Below, in pieces: positions 46,479 through 58,500 of a stretch of DNA of 64,000 nt. How positions within the stretch are numbered: position 1 is the first letter of the stretch; the number at the start of each line of letters is the position of its first letter. The DNA is taken from NCBI RefSeq assembly GCF_004353905.1, contig NZ_SMOD01000005.1, forward strand, positions 186,001 through 250,000, read 5' to 3'. The notes under the pieces were generated by a model that was not told where the DNA came from, made no database searches, and saw only the letters and a list, made by a program, of their open reading frames with translations. The DNA is from Paraburkholderia guartelaensis. GTDB lineage: Bacteria; Pseudomonadota; Gammaproteobacteria; Burkholderiales; Burkholderiaceae. Made by a program: the position numbers and the translations under genes.

Positions 46479-47702
46479 ATGCAAACCCGCCCCCGCATCG
46501 GCACGCCGCTTTCCGCTTCCGCCACCCGTGTCATGCTGCTCGGCGCGGGCGAGCTTGGCAAGGAAGTGATCATCGCGCTGCAACGTCTCGGCGTCGAGGT
46601 GATTGCCGTCGATCGTTACGAAAACGCGCCCGGCCATCAGGTCGCGCATCGCGCCCACGTGATCGACATGGCCGATCCCAAGGCGCTGCGCGCGCTCATC
46701 GACGCGGAACGCCCGCATCTCGTCGTGCCCGAAATCGAAGCGATCGCCACCGACGCGCTCGCCGCCGTCGAGGCCGAGGGTGTCGCCGAGGTGATCCCCA
46801 CCGCGCGCGCCGCGCAGCTCACGATGAACCGCGAGGGCATCCGCCGCCTCGCCGCCGAGGAACTCGGCCTCGCCACCTCGCCCTACGCGTTCGCCGATTC
46901 GCTCGACGAGCTGAAGGCGGGCGTCGCCAAGGTCGGCTATCCGTGCGTGGTGAAGCCGGTGATGTCGTCGTCCGGCAAAGGGCAGTCGGTCGTGCGCAGC
47001 GATGCGGACGTCGAGCGCGCCTGGGAATATGCGCTGGCGGGCGGCCGCGTGAACCGTGGGCGCGTGATCGTCGAGGGCTTCATCAACTTCGACTATGAAA
47101 TCACGCAGCTCACCGTGCGCGCCATCGACCCGGCCAGCGGCCAGGTGCAAACGTATTTCTGCGATCCGATCGGCCACCTCCAGGTCGACGGCGACTACGT
47201 CGAATCGTGGCAGCCGCAGCCGATGAGCGCGAAGGCGCTCGAGCGCTCGCGCGAGATCTCGCACAAGGTGACCGAGGCGCTGGGCGGACGCGGTCTGTTC
47301 GGCGTCGAGCTGTTCGTGCGCGGCGACGAGGTGTGGTTCTCGGAAGTGAGCCCGCGCCCGCACGACACGGGGCTCGTCACGCTGGCTTCGCAGCGCTTCT
47401 CCGAATTCGAACTGCACGCCCGCGCGATTCTTGGCTTGCCCGTCGATACGACGGCGCGCGGTCCGGGCGCCTCGGCCGTGATCTACGGCGGCATGGACGC
47501 GCGCGGCATCGCGTTCGAGGGCGTTGCACAGGCGCTGGCCGTGCCGGGCGCGGATCTGCGCCTGTTCGGCAAGCCCGAGAGCTTCGTGAAGCGCCGCATG
47601 GGCGTCGCGCTCGCCACGGGCGCCGACACCGACGAGGCCCGCTCGCGCGCCCGCGAAGCCGCCGCGGCGGTGCGTCCGGTACCGGGCGACGCGGCCCAGT
47701 AA
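46479..47702 (+). CDS. purT: formate-dependent phosphoribosylglycinamide formyltransferase
   Basis: 407 residues, ATP-grasp family. GAGELGKEV near the N terminus, [27 protein letters not shown] and [14 protein letters not shown] match PurT. It makes formyl-GAR from GAR with formate and ATP, the folate-independent third step of purine synthesis. GGAGAC lies before ATG 46479. The MliC-like gene follows after 36 bp. Confidence 0.97.
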   Translation: MQTRPRIGTPLSASATRVMLLGAGELGKEVIIALQRLGVEVIAVDRYENAPGHQVAHRAHVIDMADPKALRALIDAERPHLVVPEIEAIATDALAAVEAEGVAEVIPTARAAQLTMNREGIRRLAAEELGLATSPYAFADSLDELKAGVAKVGYPCVVKPVMSSSGKGQSVVRSDADVERAWEYALAGGRVNRGRVIVEGFINFDYEITQLTVRAIDPASGQVQTYFCDPIGHLQVDGDYVESWQPQPMSAKALERSREISHKVTEALGGRGLFGVELFVRGDEVWFSEVSPRPHDTGLVTLASQRFSEFELHARAILGLPVDTTARGPGASAVIYGGMDARGIAFEGVAQALAVPGADLRLFGKPESFVKRRMGVALATGADTDEARSRAREAAAAVRPVPGDAAQ

Positions 47703-47738
47703 ATGTATAGCGCGGCGCCAACGCAACCCACGGAGAAC

Positions 47739-48128
47739 ATGATGATCGATGCTCGAAGCGGTGCATTCCGGTTGGCGGCAGCGTGCGGTCTCGCCGCCGC
47801 GCTGCACGTGGGCGCGGCGAATGCGGCGGCTCCGCTCGAAGTGCGTGACATCCAGGTGCAGTCGCGCCATACGTTCAGCTATACCTGCGCCAACAGCAAG
47901 ACCTTCAAGGTCACCTACCTCAATGCGGCCAACGGCCAGAGCTTCGCGCTCGTGCCCGTGCAAGGCCGCAAGCTCCTGTTCGTCGGGGTGATCGCCGCTT
48001 CGGGCGTGAAGTACGTCGCCGACCGCTACACATGGTGGACCAAGGGCCCCGGCGCGGATCTCTACGACGTCACGTCCGACGCGAGTCCGAAGCCGGTGCT
48101 CTCGGGCTGCGCGACGATCATGCGCTGA
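47739..48128 (+). CDS. MliC/PliC-like lysozyme inhibitor protein
   Basis: 129 residues. The signal peptide ends ANAAA with no lipobox Cys, so it is periplasmic rather than lipid-anchored. The mature domain shows the MliC pattern: YTCANSKTFKVTYLNAANGQ, then SGVKYVADRYTWWTKGPGADLYD and a late Cys (SGC), the two cysteines probably paired. Such proteins inhibit C-type lysozyme and protect peptidoglycan. It has GGAGAAC before ATG 47739, 36 bp after purT. Confidence 0.85.
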   Translation: MMIDARSGAFRLAAACGLAAALHVGAANAAAPLEVRDIQVQSRHTFSYTCANSKTFKVTYLNAANGQSFALVPVQGRKLLFVGVIAASGVKYVADRYTWWTKGPGADLYDVTSDASPKPVLSGCATIMR

Positions 48129-48243
48129 CGCCGGACGCACGCTTCACGACACATTCCGCCCTGCGGGAGTAACCTGTCGGCCTGTTCGCGAAGGCCGGCT
48201 GCCGCCCGCGCCGCCGGCCACGCTCTTGCCAACGAGGTGGTCG

Positions 48244-49890
48244 ATGAAAGCATCGGATCTGTTCGTCAAGGCGCTCGAAGCCGAAGGCGTCGAGTATGTG
48301 TTCGGTATTCCCGGGGAAGAGAACCTCGATCTGCTCGAATCGCTGCGGCGCTCGAAGATTCGTCTGATCGTCACGCGCCACGAGCAGGCTGCGGGCTTCA
48401 TGGCCGCCACTTACGGGCGGCTGACGGGCCGCACCGGCGTGTGTCTGGCCACGCTCGGGCCGGGCGCCACCAACTTCGTGACCGCCGCGGCCTACGCGCA
48501 GTTGGGCGGCATGCCCATGCTGATGGTCACGGGCCAGAAGCCCATCAAGTCGAGCAAGCAGGGCCATTTCCAGATCGTCGACGTGGTGCGCATGATGGAG
48601 CCGCTCACCAAGTACGCGCGTCAGATCGTCTCCATCGGCAACATTCCGGCGCTCGTGCGCGAGGCGTTTCGCCAGGCCGAGCAGGAGCGGCCCGGCGCCG
48701 TGCATCTCGAACTGCCCGAAGACGTGGCCGACGAAGAGGGCGACGGCAAGCCCATTCCCAAGAGCTTCAGCCGCCGGCCCGTGGCCGAGGAAAAGGCCGT
48801 CGCGCACGCGGTCGGGGCGATCTGCAAGGCGCGCCATCCGCTTCTCATGATCGGCGCGGGGGGCAACCGCAAGACCACGCGCAACGTGCTGCGCGAGTTC
48901 GTCGACGAAACCGGCATCCCGTTCTTCACCACGCAGATGGGCAAGGGCGTCATCGACGAGTCGCATCCGCTCTGGCTCGGCAACGCCACGCTTTCGGACG
49001 GCGACTTCGTGCACCGCGCGATCGAGCACGCCGACTGCATCATCAACGTCGGCCACGACGTGATCGAAAAGCCACCGTTTTTCATGCGCAGCGCGGAAGA
49101 GAGAACCGTCATCCACGTGAATTTTCTCGGCGCGGAAGTCGACCCCGTGTATTTCCCGCAGATCGAAGTGGTGGGCGATATCGCCAACGCCGTGTGGCAG
49201 CTCAAGGAGAGCCTGAAACCGCGCGAGCACGCGTGGGACTTCGCGCGCTTCGAGGAGATCAAGCGCCATTTCGAGGCGCATCTCGCCAAAGGCCAGCACG
49301 ACGAGCGCTTTCCCATGTACCCGGTGCGGCTCGTGCACGACGTGTACGGCGCGATGCCCGACGACGGCATCCTGTGCCTCGACAACGGCATGTACAAGAT
49401 CTGGTTCGCGCGCTACTACCGCGCACGTGAGCCCAATTCGATCCTGCTCGACAACGCGCTCGCCTCGATGGGCGCGGGGCTGCCCTCGGCCATCGCCACG
49501 AAGATCGTGCATCCGCAGCGCAAGGTCGTGGCGGTCTGCGGCGACGGCGGCTTCATGATGAATTCGCAGGAACTGGAGACGGCGGTGCGCCTGAAGCTCG
49601 ATCTCGTCGTGCTGCTGTTGCGCGACGACGCGTTCGGCATGATCCGCTGGAAGCAGGAAAACATGAATTTTCCCGATTACGGGATGACGCTGCAGAACCC
49701 CGATTTCGTCGACTATGCGCAGAGCTATGGCGCGCATGGCCACCGCGTGGGCTCGGCGGACGAACTCAAGCCGCTCGTCGAGCAGTGCCTCGCGCAGCCG
49801 GGCGTGCATGTGATCGACGTGCCCATCGACTATTCGGACAACGAGCGCGTGCTCAATCGCGACATCAAGCGACTGAGCGCGCAGCTTTGA
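48244..49890 (+). CDS. thiamine-diphosphate enzyme, acetolactate synthase large-subunit family
   Basis: 548 residues. The three ThDP-enzyme domains are full length: catalytic Glu47 in TRHEQAAGF, GPGATNFVTA, and the ThDP/metal motif GDGGFMMNSQELETAVRLKL near residue 432. The motif's second part reads LLRDDAFG instead of the more usual N-N. No regulatory small subunit follows, so it is the catabolic-type or a different ThDP decarboxylase/carboligase rather than the branched-chain IlvB. It is co-directional with an aldehyde dehydrogenase 24 bp downstream, suggesting a shared pathway on a 2-oxo acid. Confidence 0.88.
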   Translation: MKASDLFVKALEAEGVEYVFGIPGEENLDLLESLRRSKIRLIVTRHEQAAGFMAATYGRLTGRTGVCLATLGPGATNFVTAAAYAQLGGMPMLMVTGQKPIKSSKQGHFQIVDVVRMMEPLTKYARQIVSIGNIPALVREAFRQAEQERPGAVHLELPEDVADEEGDGKPIPKSFSRRPVAEEKAVAHAVGAICKARHPLLMIGAGGNRKTTRNVLREFVDETGIPFFTTQMGKGVIDESHPLWLGNATLSDGDFVHRAIEHADCIINVGHDVIEKPPFFMRSAEERTVIHVNFLGAEVDPVYFPQIEVVGDIANAVWQLKESLKPREHAWDFARFEEIKRHFEAHLAKGQHDERFPMYPVRLVHDVYGAMPDDGILCLDNGMYKIWFARYYRAREPNSILLDNALASMGAGLPSAIATKIVHPQRKVVAVCGDGGFMMNSQELETAVRLKLDLVVLLLRDDAFGMIRWKQENMNFPDYGMTLQNPDFVDYAQSYGAHGHRVGSADELKPLVEQCLAQPGVHVIDVPIDYSDNERVLNRDIKRLSAQL

Positions 49891-49914
49891 CGCCGCACTT
49901 ACGGAGAACCCGTC

Positions 49915-51351
49915 ATGCTCAAACCGACTTATCCGTACTATCTGGCCAACGAGGCCGTCGCCGCCAATACCGACCTCGAAGTCACCGACAAATACAGCGG
50001 CGAAGTCGCCACGCGCGTCGCGCTCGCCGACGCGAAAGCGATCGACCAGGCCATCGCGGCGGCCGAAGCCGCCATGCCCGCCATGCGCGCGTTCCCGCCG
50101 TACAAGCGCCAGGCCGTGATCGATCATTGCGTGGCGCGCTTTCGCGAGCGCTTCGACGAGCTGGCGATGGCGCTGTGCATCGAGGCGGGCAAGCCGATCA
50201 ACGATTCGCGCGGCGAGGCCACGCGCCTGATCGATACGTTCCGCGTGGCCGCCGAAGAGAGCGTGCGCATCGACGGCGAGATCGTGAATCTCGAGATTTC
50301 GGCGCGCGCGAAGGGCTATCACGGCTACGTGAAGCGCGTGCCGATCGGGCCGTGCTCGTTCATCTCGCCATTCAATTTCCCGCTCAATCTGGCGGCTCAC
50401 AAGGTCGCACCGGCGCTCGCCGCGGGCGTCCCGTTCGTGCTGAAGCCCGCGAGCCGCACGCCGGTCGGGGCGCTCATCATCGGCGAGGTGCTGGCGGAAA
50501 CCGACCTGCCCAAGGGCGCGTTCTCGATCCTGCCCGCGCACCGCGACGGCGCCGACCTCTTCACTACCGACGAGCGCTTCAAGCTGCTTTCGTTCACGGG
50601 CTCGCCCGCGGTGGGCTGGGACCTCAAGAAGAAGGCGGGCAAGAAGAAGGTGGTGCTGGAGCTGGGCGGCAATGCGGCGGCTATCGTCGACGGCGATCAG
50701 GGCGGCAAGCTCGATTACGTCGTGGACCGGCTCGCGTTCGGCGCGTACTACCAGTCGGGGCAGAGCTGCATCGGCGTGCAGCGCATCCTCGTGCACGCGT
50801 CGATTTACGACGCGCTGCGTGAGAAGCTCATCGCCAAGGTCAAGACGCTCAAGATGGGCGACCCGAAGGACGAGAAAACCTTCGTCGGGCCGATGATCTC
50901 CGAGTCCGAGTCGAAGCGTCTGGCGGGCTGGATGGAGAGCGCGGTGCTCGCGGGTGCGAAGATCGTCGCGGGCGGCAAGGTGGACGGCGCGATGTTCGAG
51001 GCCACACTGCTCGAAGACGTACGCCGCGACACTGACCTCTACCGCAAGGAGGCGTTCGGGCCGGTTGCGATCCTCGAGCGTTTCGACGATTTCGGCCAGG
51101 CGATCGACATCGTCAACGACAGCGATTTCGGCCTGCAGGCGGGCGTCTTCACGGATTCGCTCGCCAACGCGCATCGCGCGTGGGACGGGCTCGATGTGGG
51201 CGGCGTGGTGATCAACGATATTCCGTCATTTCGCGTCGATAACATGCCGTACGGCGGCGTGAAGGACTCGGGCCTCGGGCGCGAGGGCGTGCGCTACGCG
51301 ATCGAGGATATGACCGAACTGCGGCTGATGGTGATGCGCGAGACGTGGTGA
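49915..51351 (+). CDS. NAD(P)-dependent aldehyde dehydrogenase
   Basis: 478 residues. PIGPCSFISPFNFPLNLAAHK, LKPASRTP, the catalytic Glu in VLELGGNAAAIV and catalytic Cys285 in GQSCIGVQR mark the ALDH superfamily; the GQSCIGVQR form is like phosphonoacetaldehyde and lactaldehyde dehydrogenases. It oxidises an aldehyde to the acid. CGGAGAA precedes ATG 49915. Being right after the ThDP enzyme, it may oxidise the aldehyde that enzyme makes. Confidence 0.92.
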   Translation: MLKPTYPYYLANEAVAANTDLEVTDKYSGEVATRVALADAKAIDQAIAAAEAAMPAMRAFPPYKRQAVIDHCVARFRERFDELAMALCIEAGKPINDSRGEATRLIDTFRVAAEESVRIDGEIVNLEISARAKGYHGYVKRVPIGPCSFISPFNFPLNLAAHKVAPALAAGVPFVLKPASRTPVGALIIGEVLAETDLPKGAFSILPAHRDGADLFTTDERFKLLSFTGSPAVGWDLKKKAGKKKVVLELGGNAAAIVDGDQGGKLDYVVDRLAFGAYYQSGQSCIGVQRILVHASIYDALREKLIAKVKTLKMGDPKDEKTFVGPMISESESKRLAGWMESAVLAGAKIVAGGKVDGAMFEATLLEDVRRDTDLYRKEAFGPVAILERFDDFGQAIDIVNDSDFGLQAGVFTDSLANAHRAWDGLDVGGVVINDIPSFRVDNMPYGGVKDSGLGREGVRYAIEDMTELRLMVMRETW

Positions 51352-51916
51352 GCAGGGAGCAGCGGGCTGGCGGAAAAAGGGTGCGATGCTTCGCCGCATG
51401 GCGCGTGGGGATTTCCCGTGCGCCATGTTGCAGAACGCATGGCCCGCTGCCATAGGGATTTATGCCAAGGTGCTACAATACCGGCCTTTCGGCCCTTTGC
51501 GCCTGCCGCAGAGGGCGGGCAGAACGCCGGCAACAAGCAGGCAGCAAGCCGCCCCGAGGCTTGCTGGATCGGCCTGAATCGCCGATCGAGCCGTTTTGAC
51601 ATATCCGGTGCGCACGCCCGTCAATAGACGAGGACGGCGCCGGAACCATCTGGAATCGAGCGAGTCTGGCTGGGTTGAACCCGAGCGAGCGCGGCGATGA
51701 AGCCTGCGCCCCGTCCCCGGCAGATTCTATCGTCGTCCACAGGCCATCCCGGGCCAACCGTTTGCCGGGAGGCCCTCGCGGGCTTGTGTTCCGTCCGTCG
51801 CCGCAAGGTGCCCGATGTGTTGTCCGGCACCTTTGCATCGACCTGCAATGCCCAGCAGTGACCTTTTGAGGCGCTCCCGCGCCTTGCGCGAATAGCGCCT
51901 TTATAGCGAAGCCACC
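51352..51916. other. long intergenic region, probable structured rhlE leader
   Basis: 565 bases between the ALDH stop and the helicase start. A 13-bp hairpin follows the ALDH gene (51397-51427). A TACAAT hexamer (51474-51479) could be the rhlE -10, giving a leader of about 430 bases with several hairpins, including AGGTGCC/GGCACCT (51806-51812 with 51826-51832). No gene seen. Confidence 0.5.
51397..51427. repeat. 31-base hairpin after the aldehyde dehydrogenase gene
   Basis: CATGGCGC (51397-51404) pairs with GCGCCATG (51420-51427), with GGG/CCC pairing further inside. There is no T run. It may act as an mRNA 3' end structure. Confidence 0.5.
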
Positions 51917-53401
<1,485 letters not shown>

Positions 53402-53431
53402 GTTCGAGCGCGATAGATTCGCGCAGCGCAG

Positions 53432-53469
53432 AAAAACGGCATGTCGCTCCTGGCGGCATGCCGTTTTTG
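53432..53469. terminator. bidirectional terminator between rhlE and gluQ
   Basis: AAAAACGGCATG pairs with CATGCCGTTTTT (53432-53443 with 53457-53468), so a T run follows the stem on both strands. It serves both convergent genes. Confidence 0.92.
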
Positions 53470-53470
53470 T

Positions 53471-54445
53471 TTATGCGGCCGGCAATTGCGCGAGCCGCCG
53501 CTTCCACGCATCGATCGCGTCGAGCTGGAACGCTGCGAGCGTCGCGGGCGCGGGATCGTGCAATTCGAGGCCCAGGTGCCGCGCGGCGGCCATCAGCGCT
53601 TCCAGAGGGCGTGACGCATCGAGGGCCTGCGCCCCGGTCTGCTTCGAGAGCTTTTCTCCATCCGCGTTCGTGACGACCGGCACATGCAGATACGCGGGCG
53701 TTGGCACGCCGAGGCACTGCTGGAGCCAGATTTGCCGCGCCGTCGAGTCGAGCAGGTCCGCACCACGCACCACGTGCGTGATGCGCTGTTCGGCGTCGTC
53801 CACGACCACGGCGAGCTGGTAGGCCCACTGGCCGTCCGCGCGCAGCAGCACGAAATCGCCGACTTCGGTCGCGAGGTTCTGGTGCTGTTGGCCTTGCCAG
53901 CGGTCGTCAAAGCGAATCAGTGAGGAATTGGCGTGCGCGCCTGCGGGTTCGTCAGTAGTGTCTTCGTCAGGCACGCGCAGCCGCCACGCACGGGCGGGCT
54001 TGCCGTGCAGGCCGTCGCGGCAGGTGCCCGGATAGATCAGCGTGGTATTGCGCTGGTGCATGCGCAGTTGCGAATCGGCGATTTCCTTGCGCGTGCAGCC
54101 GCACGGGTAGGCGTGACCTGAAGCGATCAGCCGGTCGAGCGCCGCGCGGTAAAGATCGGTGCGGCGGCTCTGCCATTCGGGCGGCTCGTCGGCGTGAAAG
54201 CCGAAGGCCGCGAGCGTCGCGAGGATGTCCTCAGCTGCGCCCGGTACGGTGCGCGGGCCATCGATGTCCTCCACGCGCACGAGCCAGGCGCCGCCATGCG
54301 CTCGCGCGTCGAGCCAGCTCGCCAGCGCCGAGACGAGCGAGCCAAAGTGCAGCGGGCCAGTGGGCGAGGGCGCGAAGCGCCCGCGATACCCTTGCGGCGT
54401 TGCGCTCACGCGCGCGGCTTTAAGCGGCAGCCTGAGCCGCTGCAT
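53471..54445 (-). CDS. gluQ: glutamyl-queuosine tRNA(Asp) synthetase
   Basis: 324 residues. A class I synthetase core without an anticodon-binding domain: [13 protein letters not shown] (HIGH region), EDIDGPR, ZnCys pattern CGCTRKEI...[18 protein letters not shown], and the KLSKQT (KMSKS-like) loop. It attaches glutamate to queuosine at position 34 of tRNA-Asp. ATG 54445 overlaps the end of trhO by 26 bp; a short N-terminal extension precedes the conserved [10 protein letters not shown], so a later start is possible. Confidence 0.93.
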   Translation of the reverse strand: MQRLRLPLKAARVSATPQGYRGRFAPSPTGPLHFGSLVSALASWLDARAHGGAWLVRVEDIDGPRTVPGAAEDILATLAAFGFHADEPPEWQSRRTDLYRAALDRLIASGHAYPCGCTRKEIADSQLRMHQRNTTLIYPGTCRDGLHGKPARAWRLRVPDEDTTDEPAGAHANSSLIRFDDRWQGQQHQNLATEVGDFVLLRADGQWAYQLAVVVDDAEQRITHVVRGADLLDSTARQIWLQQCLGVPTPAYLHVPVVTNADGEKLSKQTGAQALDASRPLEALMAAARHLGLELHDPAPATLAAFQLDAIDAWKRRLAQLPAA

Positions 54446-55301
54446 CCGTCGCGCTCGCGCGCTCCGGATGGCACGCCGGGCAGCTCTTGCCCACTACGTA
54501 GAGCGGCGAAGCCTGCTCCTGCGGCGTCACAACGGCACGGCACGCGAAGCACTGCACGGTGTCCGTCGGTTCGAGCTGCGGATTGAGCGCGGTGCGCTGG
54601 TCGAACACGAAGCAGTCGCCGCTGTAATGCGCGCCGCCCACTTCCTCGAAGTACTTGAGAATGCCGCCTTCGAGCTGGTACACGTGCTCGATGCCCACTT
54701 CCTTCATGTGGATGGCCGCCTTTTCGCAGCGGATGCCGCCCGTACAGAACGACACGACCGTCTTGCCTTCGAGGTCGGCGCGGTTCGCCTCGATCACGGC
54801 GGGGAATTCGCTGAACTTGTCGATGCGGTAGTCGAGCGCCTTGTCGAACGTGCCGACATCGATTTCGAACGCGTTGCGCGTGTCGAGCATGACGACGGGG
54901 CGGCCTTCGTCGTCGAAGCCGCGGTCGAGCCATTGCTTGAGCACGACGGGCGCCACGGAAGGCGCGCGGCCTTCCTCGGGGCGGATCGCGGGCTTCTTCA
55001 TCGTGATGATCTCGCGCTTCAGGCGCACGAGCATGCGGTTGAAGGGCCGCGTTTCGGAGATGCTTTCCTTGAACTTCAGCGTCGCGAACTTGCCCTCGAA
55101 GAGCGGATCGTGATTGATGAAGTCCATGAAGGCGCGCACGTTGCCTTCATCGCCGGCGACGAACAGGTTGATGCCTTCCGGCGCGAGCAGGATCGTGCCC
55201 CGCAAATCGAGCGATTGGCAGCGCTCGAGCACGAGCGGACGCCATTCTGCGGTCTTCTCGAGCGTGGCGAACTGGTAAGCGGAGAGATTGAGGATACGCA
55301 T
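54420..55301 (-). CDS. trhO: tRNA uridine(34) hydroxylase, rhodanese-like (TrhO/YceA)
   Basis: 293 residues. The N-terminal UPF0176 domain ([11 protein letters not shown]..., [16 protein letters not shown]) is followed by a rhodanese domain with active-site [10 protein letters not shown] and a C-terminal Cys-rich tail (QCFACR and CPACHPE) that may bind metal. It hydroxylates U34 of tRNAs, the first step to 5-carboxymethoxyuridine. It overlaps gluQ by 26 bp, an operon of two enzymes acting on the wobble base. Confidence 0.94.
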   Translation of the reverse strand: MRILNLSAYQFATLEKTAEWRPLVLERCQSLDLRGTILLAPEGINLFVAGDEGNVRAFMDFINHDPLFEGKFATLKFKESISETRPFNRMLVRLKREIITMKKPAIRPEEGRAPSVAPVVLKQWLDRGFDDEGRPVVMLDTRNAFEIDVGTFDKALDYRIDKFSEFPAVIEANRADLEGKTVVSFCTGGIRCEKAAIHMKEVGIEHVYQLEGGILKYFEEVGGAHYSGDCFVFDQRTALNPQLEPTDTVQCFACRAVVTPQEQASPLYVVGKSCPACHPERASATDAAAQAAA

Positions 55302-55375
55302 GGTGCAACTGGAAAAGCGCCTAAGAAGGCGCGTGAAACCGGAGCCGGGCGCGCGTGCTACCTGTCACTATGGGT

Positions 55376-55410
55376 CCCCACTGGGATTCCCCCGAAAACG
55401 GGAATTGGGG
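55376..55410. repeat. hairpin in the trhO-dnaE divergent region
   Basis: ATTCCC (55386-55391) pairs with GGGAAT (55400-55405), flanked by CCCCA (55376-55380) and TGGGG (55406-55410). It forms a bulged stem upstream of trhO; role unknown. Confidence 0.4.
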
Positions 55411-55580
55411 CAGGGCGCGCGGCGGGCGCAATCCGCTATTATCCCTCAATCGCGCCTCGCGCCGCCTGCGGCGTAGTCGACACGTCGCGCGGCGGCGCTG
55501 TGCCCGCGCAAGGCGCTGGCCAGGCGGCCAACATCACTTGCCCATGCGAGCGTGCGCCGAAAATCGCGTGCCCCTGAAGG

Positions 55581-55586
55581 TACAAT
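55581..55586 (+). promoter_or_regulatory. TACAAT box abutting the dnaE start
   Basis: TACAAT ends 8 bases before ATG 55594, the same arrangement as TATAAT and ATG at ubiC. It would give a leaderless mRNA if it is a -10 box. No -35 at standard distance was found. Confidence 0.35.
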
Positions 55587-58500
55587 GACGGCCATGTCAG
55601 ATCCCCGCTTCGTCCATCTCCGCGTCCACTCCGAATTCTCGATTGCCGACGGCATCGTGCGCCTCGACGACCTCGTCAAGGCGGCGGCCAAAGACGGCCA
55701 GGGCGCGCTCGCGCTCACCGACCTCGGCAACGCATTCGGCCTCGTCCGTTTCTACACCGAAGCCCGCGGCAAAGGGGTCAAACCCATCGCCGGCTGCGAC
55801 GTCTGGATCACCAATCCCGACGACCGCGACAAGCCGTCGCGCCTCCTGCTGCTGGTGAAGAACAAGCGCGGCTACCTGAATCTGTGCGAGCTGCTTTCCA
55901 AGGCGTGGCTCACGAACCAGTATCGCGGCCGTGCGGAAGTCGACGTTGCGTGGCTCGAAGAAGGGCTGGCCGAGGGCCTGCTCGCGATCTCGGGTGCGCA
56001 ACAGGGCGACGTGGGTCTCGCGCTCGCGGCGGGCAATGTGGAAAGCGCCAAGCGCCATGCGCAGCGCTGGGCGAAGCTGTTCCCGAACGCGTATTACATC
56101 GAGCTGCAGCGCTGCGGCCAGCCTGGCGGCGAGCAGTATGTCGAGCAGGCGGTGGCGCTCGCGTCGCAACTGAAGCTGCCGGTGGTCGCCACGCACCCCA
56201 TGCAGTTCATGACCGACGAGGAATACACCGCGCACGAAGCGCGCGTGTGCATCTCGGAGGGTGACATCCTCGCGAATCCGCGCCGCCAGAAGCGCTTCAC
56301 GACTGATCAGCGTTTTCGCACGCAGGAAGAAATGGCCGCGCTTTTCGCGGACATTCCTTCGGCAATCGCGAACACCATCGAGATCGCGCGGCGCTGCAAT
56401 CTGACGCTCGAACTCGGCAAGCCGAAGCTGCCGCTGTTCCCGACGCCCGACGGCCTCTCGCTCGACGACTATCTCGTGCAGCTTTCGAGGGAAGGTCTCG
56501 AAAAGCGCCTCGTGCAGCTGTATCCGGACGAAGCCGAACGCGAACAGGAGCGCGCGCGCTACAACGAGCGGCTCGAATTCGAGTGCGGGACCATCATCAA
56601 GATGGGCTTCCCGGGCTACTTCCTGATCGTTGCGGACTTCATCAACTGGGCGAAGAACAACGGCGTGCCGGTGGGGCCGGGCCGGGGGTCGGGTGCGGGC
56701 TCGCTCGTCGCGTACGCGCTCGGCATTACCGATCTCGATCCGCTGCGCTACAACCTGCTGTTCGAGCGCTTCCTGAATCCGGAACGGGTATCGATGCCCG
56801 ACTTCGACATCGACTTCTGCCAGCACGGGCGCGACCGCGTCATTCAGTACGTGAAGGAGAAATACGGTGCGGATGCCGTCTCGCAGATCGCGACTTTCGG
56901 CACCATGGCCGCGAAGGCCGCGGTGCGCGACATCGGCCGCGTGCTCGATCTCGGCTACAACTTCACCGACGGTGTCGCCAAGCTGATTCCGTTCAAGCCG
57001 GGCAAGCACGTCACCATCGCCGACGCGATGAAGGAAGAGCCGCTCCTGCAGGAGCGCTACGACAACGAAGACGAAGTGCACCAGCTGCTCGACCTCGCGC
57101 AGCTCGTCGAAGGTCTCACGCGTAACGTGGGCATGCACGCGGGTGGCGTGCTGATCGCGCCGGGCAAACTCACCGACTTCTGCCCGCTCTACACGCAGGG
57201 CGACGAAAGCGGCGTCGTGAGCCAGTACGACAAGGACGACGTGGAAGCCGTCGGCCTCGTGAAGTTCGACTTTCTGGGCCTGACCACGCTCACGATTCTC
57301 GACTGGGCCGAGCGCTATATCCGCATGCTCGATCCGTCGAAGAAGGATTGGTCGCTCGCCGAAGTGCCGCTCGACGACGCGCCGTCGTTCCAGATCCTCA
57401 AGAAAGCGAATACGGTCGCCGTGTTCCAGCTGGAAAGCCGCGGCATGCAGGGCATGCTGAAAGACGCGCAGCCCGATCGCTTCGAGGACATCATTGCGCT
57501 CGTGGCGTTGTATCGTCCGGGCCCGATGGACCTGATCCCGAGCTTCTGCGCGCGTAAGCACGGCCGCGAAGTGGTGGAGTATCCCGATCCGCGTGTCGAA
57601 CCTGTTCTGAAAGAGACCTACGGCATCATGGTCTACCAGGAGCAGGTGATGCAGATGGCGCAGATCATCGGCGGCTACTCGCTCGGCGGCGCGGACTTGC
57701 TGCGTCGCGCGATGGGCAAGAAGAAGCCCGAGGAGATGGCCAAGCACCGCGAGATTTTCGCGGAAGGCGCGGCGAAGAACGGCCTCACGCGCGAGAAGGC
57801 GGACGAGACCTTCGACTTGATGGAGAAGTTCGCGGGCTACGGCTTCAACAAGTCGCACGCCGCCGCGTACGCGCTCCTCGCTTATCACACGGCATGGCTC
57901 AAGGCGCACCATCCGGCCGAATTCATGGCGGCGAATATGTCGCTCGCCATGGACGACACCGACAAGGTGAAGATCCTCTTCGAGGATTGTCTGACCAACA
58001 AGATGGTCGTGCTGCCGCCGGACGTCAATGCCTCGGCGTACCGCTTCGAGCCGGTGGCCGACGCCAGCGTGGCCGAAGGCAAGCGCTCGCGCACGATCCG
58101 CTACGGTCTCGGCGCGATCAAGGGCAGCGGCCAGAACGCCATCGAAGAAATCTTGCGCGCGCGTGAAGAGGGCGGTCCGTTCAAGGACCTGTTCGACTTC
58201 TGCGAGCGCATCGACCGTCGTCTCGTCAATCGCCGCACGATCGAAGCGATGATCCGCGCCGGCGCGTTCGACACGATTCACGCGAACCGCGCGCAGTTGC
58301 TCGCATCCGTGCCGATGGCGATGGAAGCCGCCGACCAGGCGAGCGCCAACGCCATGCAGGCCGGCCTCTTCGATATGGGCGACGCGCCGCTCGCCGCGCA
58401 CGAACTGGTGGACGAGCCGGCATGGGGCGAGAAGCGCAAGCTCCAGGAAGAGAAAGCGGCGCTGGGCTTCTACCTCTCGGGCCACCTGTTCGACGCCTAC

